NCBI RefSeq assembly: GCF_014650715.1
Contig: NZ_BMVM01000009.1
Span: 186,001 to 250,000, forward strand
Direction of reading: 5' to 3'
From: Streptomyces bluensis
Lineage (GTDB): Bacteria > Actinomycetota > Actinomycetes > Streptomycetales > Streptomycetaceae
Length of the DNA stretch: 64,000 nucleotides
In this document: piece after piece, positions 49,055-57,598 of the stretch
How positions within the stretch are numbered: position 1 is the stretch's first letter
Layout of the letters: each line of letters begins with the position of its first letter
Position numbers and translations under genes: made by a program
The notes under the pieces: generated by a model
Databases searched by the model: none
What the model was told of the DNA's origin: nothing
What the model saw: only the letters and a program-made list of their open reading frames with translations

Positions 49055-50257
49055 GTGATCGACACCAGCGACATCGGCGCCTTCCTCGGCCTGGACGTTG
49101 GCAAGGGCGAACACCATGCCACCGCCGTCACTCCGACCGGGAAGAAGGCTTTCGACAAGCGGCTGCCCAACAGCGAACCCAAACTCCGTGAGGTCTTCGG
49201 CAAGTTGAAGGCCAAGCACGGCACGGTCCTCGTGGTCGTCGACCAGCCCGCCTCGATCGGCGCCCTGCCGATCGCGGTCGCGAGGGATATGGACTGCACG
49301 GTGGCCTATCTGCCGGGTCTGACGATGCGGCGCATCGCTGACCTCTATCCCGGCGAGGCCAAGACCGATGCCCACGACGCGTTCGTCATCGCGGACGCCG
49401 CCCGGTCGATGCCGCACACCCTCCGCTCGATCGAGCTGGAGGACGAGACGGTCGCCGAGTTGGAGATGATCGTCGGCTTCGACGACGACCTGGCCGGCGA
49501 GGCCACCCGCATCAGCAACCGGCTGCGCGGCCTGCTCACGCAGATCCACCCGCACCTGGAGCGAGTTGTCGGCCCACGCATCCAGCACCCGGCCGTGCTC
49601 AAACTGCTCGACCAGTTCGGCTCCCCGGCCCAGATCCGCAAGGCCGGACGCCGTCGGCTGATCAACCTGATACGGCCCACGGCCCCGCGGATGGCCGAGC
49701 GGCTGATCGACGACGTCTTCACCGCGCTCGACGAGCAGACCGTCGTCGTTCCTGGCACGGACGCCGCCGCGCTGATCGTTCCCGGCCTCGCCAGCTCGCT
49801 TCAGGCGGTGCTCGACCAGCGCAAACTCCTCGCGGTCCGGATCGAGGAACTGCTGGAGAACCACCCTCTTTCCAAGGTCCTGACGTCCATGCCGGGGATC
49901 GGTGTCAGGACCGGGGCAAGGATCCTCATCGACGTCGGAGACGGCACCGCTTTCCCGTCCGCCGCCCATCTGGCTGCCTATGCCGGACTGGCACCGGCGA
50001 CCCGCAGCTCTGGTTCCTCGATCCGCGGTGAACAGCCCTCCCGGCGAGGAAACAAGCAGCTCAAGCGGGCCTTCTTCCTGTCCGCGTTCGCGGCCCTGGC
50101 CGACCCGGTCTCGCGGGCCTACTACGACAAGAAGATCGCTCAGGGAAAGCACCACACCCAAGCCCTCCTCTGCCTCGCCCGACGACGAGCCGACGTGCTC
50201 TTCGCGATGCTCCGCGACGGCACCTTCTACGACCCACACCCAAGCCCTACGGGTTGA
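49055..50257 (+). CDS. IS110-family transposase (DEDD/serine recombinase)
   Basis: 400 aa from GTG 49055 (VIDTSDIGAFLGLDVGKGEHH). The N-terminal RuvC-like DEDD domain shows GLDVGK, VVVDQPASIG and EAKTDAHDAFVIADAAR. After a coiled helical region comes the Tnp20 domain with LTSMPGIGVRTGARILIDVGD, AAYAGLAPATRSSGSSIRGEQPSRRGNKQLKRAFFLSAFAA, containing the conserved Ser. The frame is intact, so the element may be active. It recombines circular donor DNA into sites chosen by a bridge RNA. It sits at the edge of the defence island. Confidence 0.92.
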   Translation: MIDTSDIGAFLGLDVGKGEHHATAVTPTGKKAFDKRLPNSEPKLREVFGKLKAKHGTVLVVVDQPASIGALPIAVARDMDCTVAYLPGLTMRRIADLYPGEAKTDAHDAFVIADAARSMPHTLRSIELEDETVAELEMIVGFDDDLAGEATRISNRLRGLLTQIHPHLERVVGPRIQHPAVLKLLDQFGSPAQIRKAGRRRLINLIRPTAPRMAERLIDDVFTALDEQTVVVPGTDAAALIVPGLASSLQAVLDQRKLLAVRIEELLENHPLSKVLTSMPGIGVRTGARILIDVGDGTAFPSAAHLAAYAGLAPATRSSGSSIRGEQPSRRGNKQLKRAFFLSAFAALADPVSRAYYDKKIAQGKHHTQALLCLARRRADVLFAMLRDGTFYDPHPSPTG

Positions 50258-50551
50258 CGAAACCCATAGGGGCACCCCCCCGCTTTCCCCATCACGGGTG
50301 GCCCGCAGGGCCATCGCCGAAGGCGACGCGCAGCGCCATTGACGCGGGCCGCGGAAGCACGACACTGACCAAGAAGCGGACGGCCCTCCCGGCAACCGTG
50401 ACGACGTACGGTGCGGATTCGCACTGCTACCCGGCTCATCTCTCCCGAGGGGTGCCCGGCGCTACGACCACACTCACAGAGGCGTGCGAAGCACTGGCAG
50501 AATGCACTTGTGCCTGGTGCTCTTCCATCCTCCCCCGGAGTCTCCGCCCGC

Positions 50552-50980
50552 ATGAGCCGGCAAGGCTCACGCGATACAGCCCCCGAGGTCGCCGTCCGCC
50601 GCCTCCTGCACGCCTCGGGCAGGCGCTACCTCGTGAATGTGCCAGTTCCAGGCATGCCCCGCCGCACGATCGACATCGTCTTCCCCAAGGCCAAGATCGC
50701 CATCTTCATGGACGGCTGCTTCTGGCACGGCTGCCCTGAGCATGCGACCCAGCCCAAGGCGAATGCGGAGTGGTGGCGAGCCAAGCTCGACAAGAACATG
50801 GCACGCGATCACCAGACGACCGAGCATCTGCGCTCGACGGGGTGGACAGTGCTGCGGTTCTGGGAGCACATGCCGGCGGAAGAGATCGCGGCGACGGTAG
50901 GTGCGGCGGTGGACCGGGAGAAGCGGGATCGAGACCGGCGGAAGCAAAGAGCACGAGAACAAGGTCGCCGGATGATCTGA
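50552..50980 (+). CDS. vsr: Vsr-type very short patch endonuclease
   Basis: 142 aa from ATG 50552; upstream GTG or TTG starts are possible since GGAG lies 12 bp away. Vsr landmarks: SRDTAPEVAVRRLLHASGRRY, PRRTIDIVFPKAKIAIFMDGCFWHGCPEH (D41 metal ligand; W58, H59 and H64 active site) and NAEWWRAKLDKNMARDHQTTEHLRSTGWTVLRFWEH. Vsr nicks next to T:G mismatches made by deamination of 5-methylcytosine, so it belongs with the two C5-methyltransferase genes that follow (10-bp gap). In GHKL-ATPase systems Vsr-like nucleases have also been proposed as restriction effectors. Confidence 0.92.
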   Translation: MSRQGSRDTAPEVAVRRLLHASGRRYLVNVPVPGMPRRTIDIVFPKAKIAIFMDGCFWHGCPEHATQPKANAEWWRAKLDKNMARDHQTTEHLRSTGWTVLRFWEHMPAEEIAATVGAAVDREKRDRDRRKQRAREQGRRMI

Positions 50981-50990
50981 GGGGGAGCGG

Positions 50991-51977
50991 ATGGCTGATC
51001 GACTCGGTTTCGTAGACGTCTGTTCCGGCGCGGGCGGCTTGGCGTCGGGGCTGGAAAGCGCGGGCTTCTCACCGGTGCTCCTGCTCGACAACAAGCGCCA
51101 GGCATGCGAGACGCTCCGGGCCAACCGGCCGCACTGGAACGTGGTCTGCGAAGACCTCAACGATTTCCTCCCGGACGAGTATCCGGAGACCCTGGACGTC
51201 GATCTCTTGTCTGCCGGCCTGCCGCGTGTGAAATCCTGGGCTGCGGTGGGACGTTCGGACAGCGACCAGGAGCTGCGACTTCTCACCGCCACGATCTACC
51301 TGGTCCACTCGATCCAGCCGCGGGCTCTGTTACTGGAGAACCTGCCTGCTCTCGTCGAGTCGCCGTCGTACACCGGCATTCGCGACTTCGTCGAGGAGGA
51401 ACTGGCGCATCTGGGCTACCGGTTTTACTGGTTCGTTCTGAACGCAGCGGACTTCGGTGTGCCGCAAGAACGCAGACAGGGCCTTCTCGTAGCTCTCAGG
51501 AAACAGCGGTCCCGCGCTTTCACCCCACCGGTGCCAACGGTGGACGAGCATGTCCCGGTCGGTCGGGCGCTGCTCCCGTCCATGAGGGCCCGGGGCTGGC
51601 GTGACGCCGACGCCTGGGCGTCCCAGGCGTCGTCCGTGGCACCCACTCTGGTCGGAGGCTCGGAGAATCGTGGCGGCGCGGATCTCGGCCCATCCGGCAC
51701 GAAGCGGGCCTGGGCGCGTATGGGGGTGAACGCCGGCGCGCTGGCAGACGAGGTGCCAGGGGCGGACTACGATTGGCCGCGCTCGGCGGACCCAGCGCAG
51801 ATGGTGAAAATCACTGTGGACCAGGCGGCCCTACTGCAGGCGTTCCCCGCGGATTGGCGCATCACTGGACGTAAGACGGCCCGGTACCGGCAGATCGGTC
51901 ACGCCACTCCCCCACCGGTGGGCAAAGCCCTCGGTGCCGCCATCGCGACTGCTCTACGTTCCCCCACCTGCACTTAG
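50991..51977 (+). CDS. C5-cytosine methyltransferase homologue with degenerate catalytic motif
   Basis: 328 aa. Motif I is FVDVCSGAGGLASG (SAM binding), motif VI LLENLPAL, motif VIII GVPQERRQGLLVAL, and motif X-like text (YRQIGHATPPPVGKALG) ends it. Motif IV, normally GGPPCQ with the nucleophilic Cys, reads SAGLPRVKSW: Cys and Gln are replaced by Arg79 and Val80. A single T-to-C change would turn TGT into the CGT seen. The protein should bind SAM but not methylate by the usual mechanism. It may be a partner of the intact enzyme encoded next, a methylation sensor, or a diverged enzyme. Confidence 0.85.
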   Translation: MADRLGFVDVCSGAGGLASGLESAGFSPVLLLDNKRQACETLRANRPHWNVVCEDLNDFLPDEYPETLDVDLLSAGLPRVKSWAAVGRSDSDQELRLLTATIYLVHSIQPRALLLENLPALVESPSYTGIRDFVEEELAHLGYRFYWFVLNAADFGVPQERRQGLLVALRKQRSRAFTPPVPTVDEHVPVGRALLPSMRARGWRDADAWASQASSVAPTLVGGSENRGGADLGPSGTKRAWARMGVNAGALADEVPGADYDWPRSADPAQMVKITVDQAALLQAFPADWRITGRKTARYRQIGHATPPPVGKALGAAIATALRSPTCT

Positions 51978-52023
51978 GCGATACTTCGAACGCACCGCGG
52001 ACCGCCGTCTAAACTTCACGCCC

Positions 52024-53565
52024 ATGAACCACATCGACAAGGTATACTCCCCACCTGCGGTTTTCCGCATCCTGGACCTCTTTGCGGGCCCGGGTGGGCT
52101 GGATGTGGCAGCAGATGTGCTGGGTCACCGGGTCACCGGCATCGAATGGGACGCAGGAGCCTGCGCGACCCGCAGAGCAGCGGGGATGGACAGCTTCAAA
52201 GGCGATGTCCGCGAGTTCCGCGCGTCCTTCTTCCCATACGCCCAGGTGCTGACCGGTGGGCCTCCTTGCCAGACTTTCACCGTCGCCGGTCATGGGGCGG
52301 GCCGCAGAGCACTGGACCAAGTGCTGCAGTACATCGAGCGCTTGCACGCGGCCGTACGTCCTGAGAACCGCCAGGACTGGAACCAGACCTTCCGGACCTG
52401 GCGAAAGATCTCCGAGGAGCTCAGGCAGAAGGAACTCGAAGCCAAAGAGGTCAAGACCGAGAAGCGGAAGGTCGAGGAGCTCAGAGCCAAGAGGCGCAAG
52501 GCCATGAGGAACAGGCTGGAGGAACTCGGGAATTCATCGGACGAAGTCAAGAAGGTCATGAAAAAACTCAAGGATCCGCAGAGCCTTGAGTTCCCGGACG
52601 AAGAACTCAATGGCCTACTAAAGGAGTTCAGCGACCTGAACCACCAGCTCAACAAGTTGAAGGACAAGCTTGAGGAGCTGGGCGACGAGCGGACGGGATT
52701 GGTCCTGCAACCTCTGTGGTGGGTGATCGAGCGGAGCAGGCGACCCGGGTCGGAGCCCTACGAAGCCGTCATCCTGGAGCAGGTGCAGGCGGTGATGCCG
52801 GTGTGGGAGAAGTACGCCGAGGTGTTGGTGTCTCTCGGGTATCGAACCAGGACACAACTGATGCACACCGAGGCCTTCGGCGTTCCTCAGACCCGACGGC
52901 GCGCGGTATTGATGGCCCGCCTCGATCGGACCGGCCTCCCGAACGGACCCGGCCTTGATCGTCTCCCGAAGGTGCCTGAAACCCACGAGCACTACTACCG
53001 AGGGGCCTCCCCCGCCCGGCTCCCGAAGGCAGGCCACGCGGACACCCTCCCCTTGGAGACCGCAGTGCCCTGGATCTCCATGGAACAGGCGCTTGAAAGG
53101 GCACGGAAGATCTCACCGTCAAAGGTGCACAAGCGTCCCGCATTCACCGTCATCTCGAACTACGGGACCGGTGGTGTCCCCGAGGCACGGGGGCGGCGCG
53201 ACCACGACGCCCCTTCCGCCACGATCACCGGGAAGGTGTCACGGAACCGCGTGGTCCATAAGGGCACGGATAAGGACCTTGACCGTTTCGAGCGCTTCAA
53301 CCATGCCGAGGCAGGAGTCCTCCAGACGTTCCCCGTCGAATACCCCTGGAGCGGCAACGACGTGTCACAGCAGATCGGCAATGCCGTACCGCCCAGGCTC
53401 GCCTTGCACGTACTGCGGCAGGTACTCGAACCCGAACTGAGCGACGATGAGGCCAGGGTGCGTCTGGAGCAGGCCGTCGCAGACCTGGAGGCCTGGCAGC
53501 CCGGCAAGCCGGTGGAGGTCCGCAAGCACGGTGATTGGAAGGGTCACCCGCTCACGGGCAGGTGA
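52024..53565 (+). CDS. C5-cytosine DNA methyltransferase with charged helical insertion
   Basis: 513 aa from ATG 52024 (weak ribosome site; the frame is open to 51934). Motif I ILDLFAGPGGLDVAA, motif IV TGGPPCQTFTVAG (C82), motif VI VILEQV (EQV instead of ENV), motif VIII GVPQTRRRAVLMA and a final SQQIGNAVPPRLA are all present, so it should be active. Between motifs IV and VI lies ~100 residues (124-222) of Lys/Glu/Leu-rich sequence (EELRQKELEAKEVKTEKRKVEE) that looks like a long coiled coil, rare in this family. It could bind a partner such as the degenerate homologue. Converges on the minus-strand operon. Confidence 0.9.
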   Translation: MNHIDKVYSPPAVFRILDLFAGPGGLDVAADVLGHRVTGIEWDAGACATRRAAGMDSFKGDVREFRASFFPYAQVLTGGPPCQTFTVAGHGAGRRALDQVLQYIERLHAAVRPENRQDWNQTFRTWRKISEELRQKELEAKEVKTEKRKVEELRAKRRKAMRNRLEELGNSSDEVKKVMKKLKDPQSLEFPDEELNGLLKEFSDLNHQLNKLKDKLEELGDERTGLVLQPLWWVIERSRRPGSEPYEAVILEQVQAVMPVWEKYAEVLVSLGYRTRTQLMHTEAFGVPQTRRRAVLMARLDRTGLPNGPGLDRLPKVPETHEHYYRGASPARLPKAGHADTLPLETAVPWISMEQALERARKISPSKVHKRPAFTVISNYGTGGVPEARGRRDHDAPSATITGKVSRNRVVHKGTDKDLDRFERFNHAEAGVLQTFPVEYPWSGNDVSQQIGNAVPPRLALHVLRQVLEPELSDDEARVRLEQAVADLEAWQPGKPVEVRKHGDWKGHPLTGR

Positions 53566-53574
53566 CCCTTGCCC

Positions 53575-54450
53575 TCATGTCTGAAGCTTTCTGCCCCTCA
53601 CTGGGGCCGTCTCGAAGAGTTCGGCGAAGAAGTCGGTTAGTGCGACCACCGATTCCTCCGGGACGGGCTCCTCATCGGGCCCCACTGGTAGGGAGTGTCG
53701 CGGTACGGGAGGCGCTGACTGGGCCTCGGCAACCCACTGGCGCAGCGCCTCGGTGTCGCGTGGTTCGTCCGGGGCCAGCACGTCATAGATCAGGGTCGCG
53801 CCGGCGGCGTTGATCGCCGTCATGAGGCCCTCAATGTCACGGGTACTGGCAATCCCGCGTCCCAAGATGCGTACCAGGGCCTGGGCTGTGGGGCGGTGGT
53901 CGATCAGTTCCCGTTTCAGCGCGGAGTGGATCAGCTCTTGGTTGCCGCAGGCCGCCACCACAGGGGAGTAGTCCCTGCCGTTGCGGAACATCTCCGCCAC
54001 CCACCACAGGCGCGAGAAACACTGACGATCGGGCGCGCCTTTGAAGCGGGCAGGACTGACGCGCGGCTCGCGCTCGCTCGACGCAGTCGCCAAGAGGTGC
54101 CGCCAGGCCACGTAGTCCGGGGCGACGGCCAACGCGAGATGGTTCCAGAGCCTTCGGTCCGCAGCCTCCCGCCGAGTGATGCGGAGAGCTGCGTGGAGCC
54201 TGGGTGCGAGCCAAGCGTCGGCCTCGGTCCGCTTGTCCCGGAACTCGTGCATCGCGTCCTCCACGAGTTCCCTGAGTGGTTCGACCTCCCACCGGGCATC
54301 GTCTTCCGGCAACGATTCGACGACCTTGGCGAGGTCGACGCCTCCGTGCCCCTGGATCCCCTTGAGCAGGTCCTCGGTGAGGAAGGGGTCAGCCGCCGTC
54401 GCGGACAACAAGCCGAGCCTCTGGGGAAGGTGGTGCGGCTTCTCGATCAT
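53575..54450 (-). CDS. DUF6339-like protein of the defence operon
   Basis: 291 aa from ATG 54450, overlapping the upstream stop (ATGA). No catalytic motif recognised. It is largely helical; central text RLWNHLALAVAPDYVAWRHLL and RFKGAPDRQCFSRLWWVAEMFRNGRDYS, then NQELIHSALKRELIDHRPTAQALVRILG, matches my memory of DUF6339 proteins found beside C5-methylases and helicases in actinobacteria. The domain label is from memory and needs checking. Last gene of a three-gene operon led by the HTH-GHKL protein. Confidence 0.65.
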   Translation of the reverse strand: MIEKPHHLPQRLGLLSATAADPFLTEDLLKGIQGHGGVDLAKVVESLPEDDARWEVEPLRELVEDAMHEFRDKRTEADAWLAPRLHAALRITRREAADRRLWNHLALAVAPDYVAWRHLLATASSEREPRVSPARFKGAPDRQCFSRLWWVAEMFRNGRDYSPVVAACGNQELIHSALKRELIDHRPTAQALVRILGRGIASTRDIEGLMTAINAAGATLIYDVLAPDEPRDTEALRQWVAEAQSAPPVPRHSLPVGPDEEPVPEESVVALTDFFAELFETAPVRGRKLQT

Positions 54451-55442
54451 GCTCCGTCCCCTCGGTTCATCTGCTGGAGTCCACGCAGGGCATTGGCGAG
54501 CGCCTTGCTCGCCCCGGCACGCCGAACGGCCGCGTAGTGGATGCGGGTCTGGAGCTCCACCCATCCCGCGTCGCCGGTGCGCCGGCGGTGGACCTGACGG
54601 AGCGCCTCCTCGACATGGACGCCCGGGACCACGTCGGGGAGCATCTCCCGCAGCACCTCGCCCTGCCAATCCGTGGGGAAGACCGGGGCGCCGTCGGGTT
54701 CGACCTCCAGGTCGCCCACAGAACTGTGGAACACCGCGGTCCACACATCGGTGGCCATCTGGGAGACCAACATCTCGTGGACCTTGTTCTCAAGGCCCCC
54801 GCTGTCGCCGCCCAGGAGATCGGAGAAACCCTCGATGTCTGTATTGACCAGTACCGTCGGCAAACGGCCCGAGGCATCAACGATCCAGGGTGCGTCGGGG
54901 TAGGCGCGCAGCCACTCCCGCGCGCTATTCGAGAAACTTATCTGCTTCACGTCGAGGCGCAGGCCACCGAGCGGCTCCTCGGCAGCCACGTCGACGGTCC
55001 AGTGGTCGTCGGTCTCGGCGATCGCCCGGCCAGGCACGTCGTCGACCGTGGCGACAGCATGAGCCGCAAGGGTGGCACGGCCCACGTGATCGTCACGGAA
55101 CAACTCGATGCTGCCTGACCATTCCTTGCTCTCCGGGGCGTCCTGCCGTAGGTCGACGACGGTACGCACATTGGTCTCGCCGTCGGTGAGCACCGCCAGG
55201 ACGCGCAGGTCGCTCCACGGGACATCGAGGGCGTTCGCGCCGGGCGGCAGTGTGGCGGACAGACCGATCCTGGCCGAGACCCAGTCTTGGTGCTGCGGCA
55301 CGCCCAGAGCTACGGTCCGCTGCGGGGTGGAGTACGCCGAGGTGTCCAGGTGGTCCCTGGAACCGTCGGGCAACTTGAGGGACGCCGAGGTCACCCGAAG
55401 GATGATTGGTCGGTTGAGCCGCTTGTAGGGGTAGAACTTCAT
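54447..55442 (-). CDS. Unknown protein of the defence operon
   Basis: 331 aa, start and stop both in ATGA overlaps with its neighbours. The N-terminal half is beta-rich (KFYPYKRLNRPIILRVTSASLKLPDG, ARIGLSATLPPGANALDVPWSDLRVLAVLTDGETN). The C-terminal half is helical with VLVNTDIEGFSDLLGG and ENKVHEMLVSQMATDVWTAVFHSSVGDL. No nuclease motif is obvious. Strict coupling to the GHKL ATPase gene suggests a stoichiometric partner. Confidence 0.65.
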   Translation of the reverse strand: MKFYPYKRLNRPIILRVTSASLKLPDGSRDHLDTSAYSTPQRTVALGVPQHQDWVSARIGLSATLPPGANALDVPWSDLRVLAVLTDGETNVRTVVDLRQDAPESKEWSGSIELFRDDHVGRATLAAHAVATVDDVPGRAIAETDDHWTVDVAAEEPLGGLRLDVKQISFSNSAREWLRAYPDAPWIVDASGRLPTVLVNTDIEGFSDLLGGDSGGLENKVHEMLVSQMATDVWTAVFHSSVGDLEVEPDGAPVFPTDWQGEVLREMLPDVVPGVHVEEALRQVHRRRTGDAGWVELQTRIHYAAVRRAGASKALANALRGLQQMNRGDGA

Positions 55443-57598
55443 GCCTCACTCCCCTTGCCGGCACGCAGTTCGAGAACGAGCCGTGTGAGCGCGGTACGGA
55501 CCGGATGGCTCGCGACATCGGTGGAGCCCCGGAAGATGGCTCGCCGGGCGCGAGGCGTGAAGCGGAGCACGCCGTCCTCGACCTCACAGCCCTCCACGGC
55601 TACGAGCTCGGCCCAGTCGAGCTTGGGACGACTGCCCGAACGCACATCGAGCAGAACTACCGGTGTCATGGCGGGTAGTTCGTCACCACCACGAGGCAGC
55701 TTCACCTCGGCGGTGATCTGCCACTCCCCGGACGCGCCGATCGAGGCGTCGAGTCCGTCCAGCTCCGGCAGGACAGGACCGGAGTGACGCCTGGGCGCAG
55801 TCTTTCGCGGGACCGTGAGCGCCTTCCGCAGCTTCGCGCCTCCCTGGCCGCCGGAACGCTTCGGCCGGGCAACCAGATCCTTCACAGCGGCGTTGACCTC
55901 GGTGGTCAACCGCGCGATGCGATGGTGCGCGGTGTGCGACCAGCGGAGGGTCAACTCCTCGGTCTGGCCCCAGCGGTCGTGCTCGGGGGGCTCGGCCGCA
56001 CGCAGGAACTCTTCGGCTTCCTCGGCGAAGGGAGCCGACTCCCCGGCCGCTTGCCCCACCAGGAGTACGGCCTGAAAGGCGTTGACGCCCAGGGGCAGGC
56101 CGGCGACACCGGACTTCTTGATGGTCATCCGATTCCCGCGCAGCGAGTGGACCTGGTTCGAGGTGCCATCCGCATCCTCGGCGTCCGTGACCAGAAGCAC
56201 CGCTGGGTGCGTGCCGAGCGTGCCACGACGCCCGCCGGAGAGAGGCAGCCGGAGCGGGACCGTGCGGAGAGCGACCTGACCGGCCTCGGTGAGCCGGTCC
56301 ACGGTCGTCCCGTCGTAGAAGGCACGCAGCGCCCGGGTTCGAGAGGGCTGGGCGTCGGTGGGGTCGACCTTCTCCTCCTCTATGACGACCTCACCGTTAC
56401 GCAGCGTGCGGACCGAGGTCTCGAGAAGAGGGAGTCGACTTCCGCCACCGGTCATCGCTGCCCAGAAGTCCCGCCCCAGTGCCTCGACGAGCCGTCGGTG
56501 CATGGCTCGGATGTCGCGCGTCCCGTCGTCGCTCCCGTCCTCCTCGTCAGCATCGAGGTCGAGAGTGCTCTGGTCGAGGCTTGCCACGTCGTGGGCACCT
56601 ACGATTAGGAAGGAGGTGCCCGGCTCGTCACTGTCTCGGGCGAGATGGAGGCGCTCGACCATCTCCTCGTCGGCCCACCAAGAACGAGCCACCTCTGCAC
56701 CCGGGCTATCGGGGTCGGGGCGCCCCAGCCAGGCGGGGCCCGCGTACGGGCGACCCTCGATGAAACGCCACGGCAGCTCGAGTCGTCCGATGACACGGCG
56801 CTCGGTCCGGCCCTCGTGGGGTACGGAGAGCGTGGAATTGATCAGGACCATGCCGAGCGCACTGGTCGCCCACAGAGTCGCCTTGCCGAGGCCGTAGGAA
56901 CCACCCGCCCCGCGACCCGACTTGAGGCTTTCCAGCTGTCGACGGACGACGGCTGAGAACTTGCCGTCGCCGTAGTCGTCCCCGGTGAGACCGGATGCGT
57001 TGTAGTCGTCGATCCGGAGGAGGACCAATCGGCCCTTCTCGAACATGTCGCGAACACCGGCGTCCACGACACGTCCGACCTTCTGCTGGGAAGCGGCCTT
57101 CGAAACTGCCATGTAATGCGGGTGAAGTTCGTCCCAAAGGATCGCCTTTCGGAAGGCGCCCAGGGCCTCACCGGTGAGCTCATGGAGGGTGTACCGCACG
57201 CGGACCGGGCGGCCGTTCTCCGCGAGCCGCTCGTCGAGGCTGTTCTGGCAGGTCTCGCGCGCCAACACCCCCACGTCGGCATCGAAGGCGAATGCAGCGG
57301 CGTTGCCCAACTCGCGCCCACCGTCGGCGTGTCCGGGACGGTGGTACCAACCGACAGGTAGGCCGGCCAGGGTGTCGGTGGTGCGCGTGTGCACGGTGGC
57401 CAGGTCGGTGTTCAGGGCCTGGGCGATCCGTTCGATCGTCTCCGGCCTTGGGGTGGCTCGCCCAGTGATCCAGGCGGAGACCGCCGCACGCGTCACGTCC
57501 ACCGCCAGTGCCAGTTGCGTCTGGGTCATACGCGCCAGCTTCAACTGCCGTGCCAACCAAGGGCCGAAGTCCTCGCCTGCTTCCACGGTCACCTGCAC
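55439..57598 (-). CDS. XRE-HTH fused to GHKL (MutL/MORC/Hsp90-type) ATPase
   Basis: 719 aa. Residues ~14-68 are a Cro/CI-type helix-turn-helix (MTQTQLALAVDVTRAAVSAWITGRATPRPETIERIAQAL). Then comes a Bergerat-fold ATPase: N-box RETCQNSLDER (E115, N119, D122), RIDDYNASGLTG (about 196-206, DxG-like), and lid motif GAGGSYGLGKATLW (231-242). The remaining ~450 residues include an S5-like second half and a basic region (LVARPKRSGGQGGAKLRKAL), unassigned. GHKL ATPases close like a clamp on DNA when ATP binds. The fusion with a DNA-binding HTH suggests autoregulation or DNA targeting. Divergent from the giant helicase gene. Confidence 0.85.
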   Translation of the reverse strand: MQVTVEAGEDFGPWLARQLKLARMTQTQLALAVDVTRAAVSAWITGRATPRPETIERIAQALNTDLATVHTRTTDTLAGLPVGWYHRPGHADGGRELGNAAAFAFDADVGVLARETCQNSLDERLAENGRPVRVRYTLHELTGEALGAFRKAILWDELHPHYMAVSKAASQQKVGRVVDAGVRDMFEKGRLVLLRIDDYNASGLTGDDYGDGKFSAVVRRQLESLKSGRGAGGSYGLGKATLWATSALGMVLINSTLSVPHEGRTERRVIGRLELPWRFIEGRPYAGPAWLGRPDPDSPGAEVARSWWADEEMVERLHLARDSDEPGTSFLIVGAHDVASLDQSTLDLDADEEDGSDDGTRDIRAMHRRLVEALGRDFWAAMTGGGSRLPLLETSVRTLRNGEVVIEEEKVDPTDAQPSRTRALRAFYDGTTVDRLTEAGQVALRTVPLRLPLSGGRRGTLGTHPAVLLVTDAEDADGTSNQVHSLRGNRMTIKKSGVAGLPLGVNAFQAVLLVGQAAGESAPFAEEAEEFLRAAEPPEHDRWGQTEELTLRWSHTAHHRIARLTTEVNAAVKDLVARPKRSGGQGGAKLRKALTVPRKTAPRRHSGPVLPELDGLDASIGASGEWQITAEVKLPRGGDELPAMTPVVLLDVRSGSRPKLDWAELVAVEGCEVEDGVLRFTPRARRAIFRGSTDVASHPVRTALTRLVLELRAGKGSEA

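Larger units (their letters stand above)
48949..50274 (+). mobile_element. IS110-family insertion sequence (approximate limits)
   Basis: About 1.3 kb with one intact transposase gene. IS110 elements lack terminal inverted repeats and usually make no target duplication, so limits are soft. The octamer TAGGGGCA occurs at 48949-48956 and again at 50267-50274, suitably placed to mark the ends or core sites. The right end, with GTTGACGAAACCCATAGGGGCAC-like text after the stop, resembles ends I have seen for Streptomyces IS110 copies. Confidence 0.65.
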
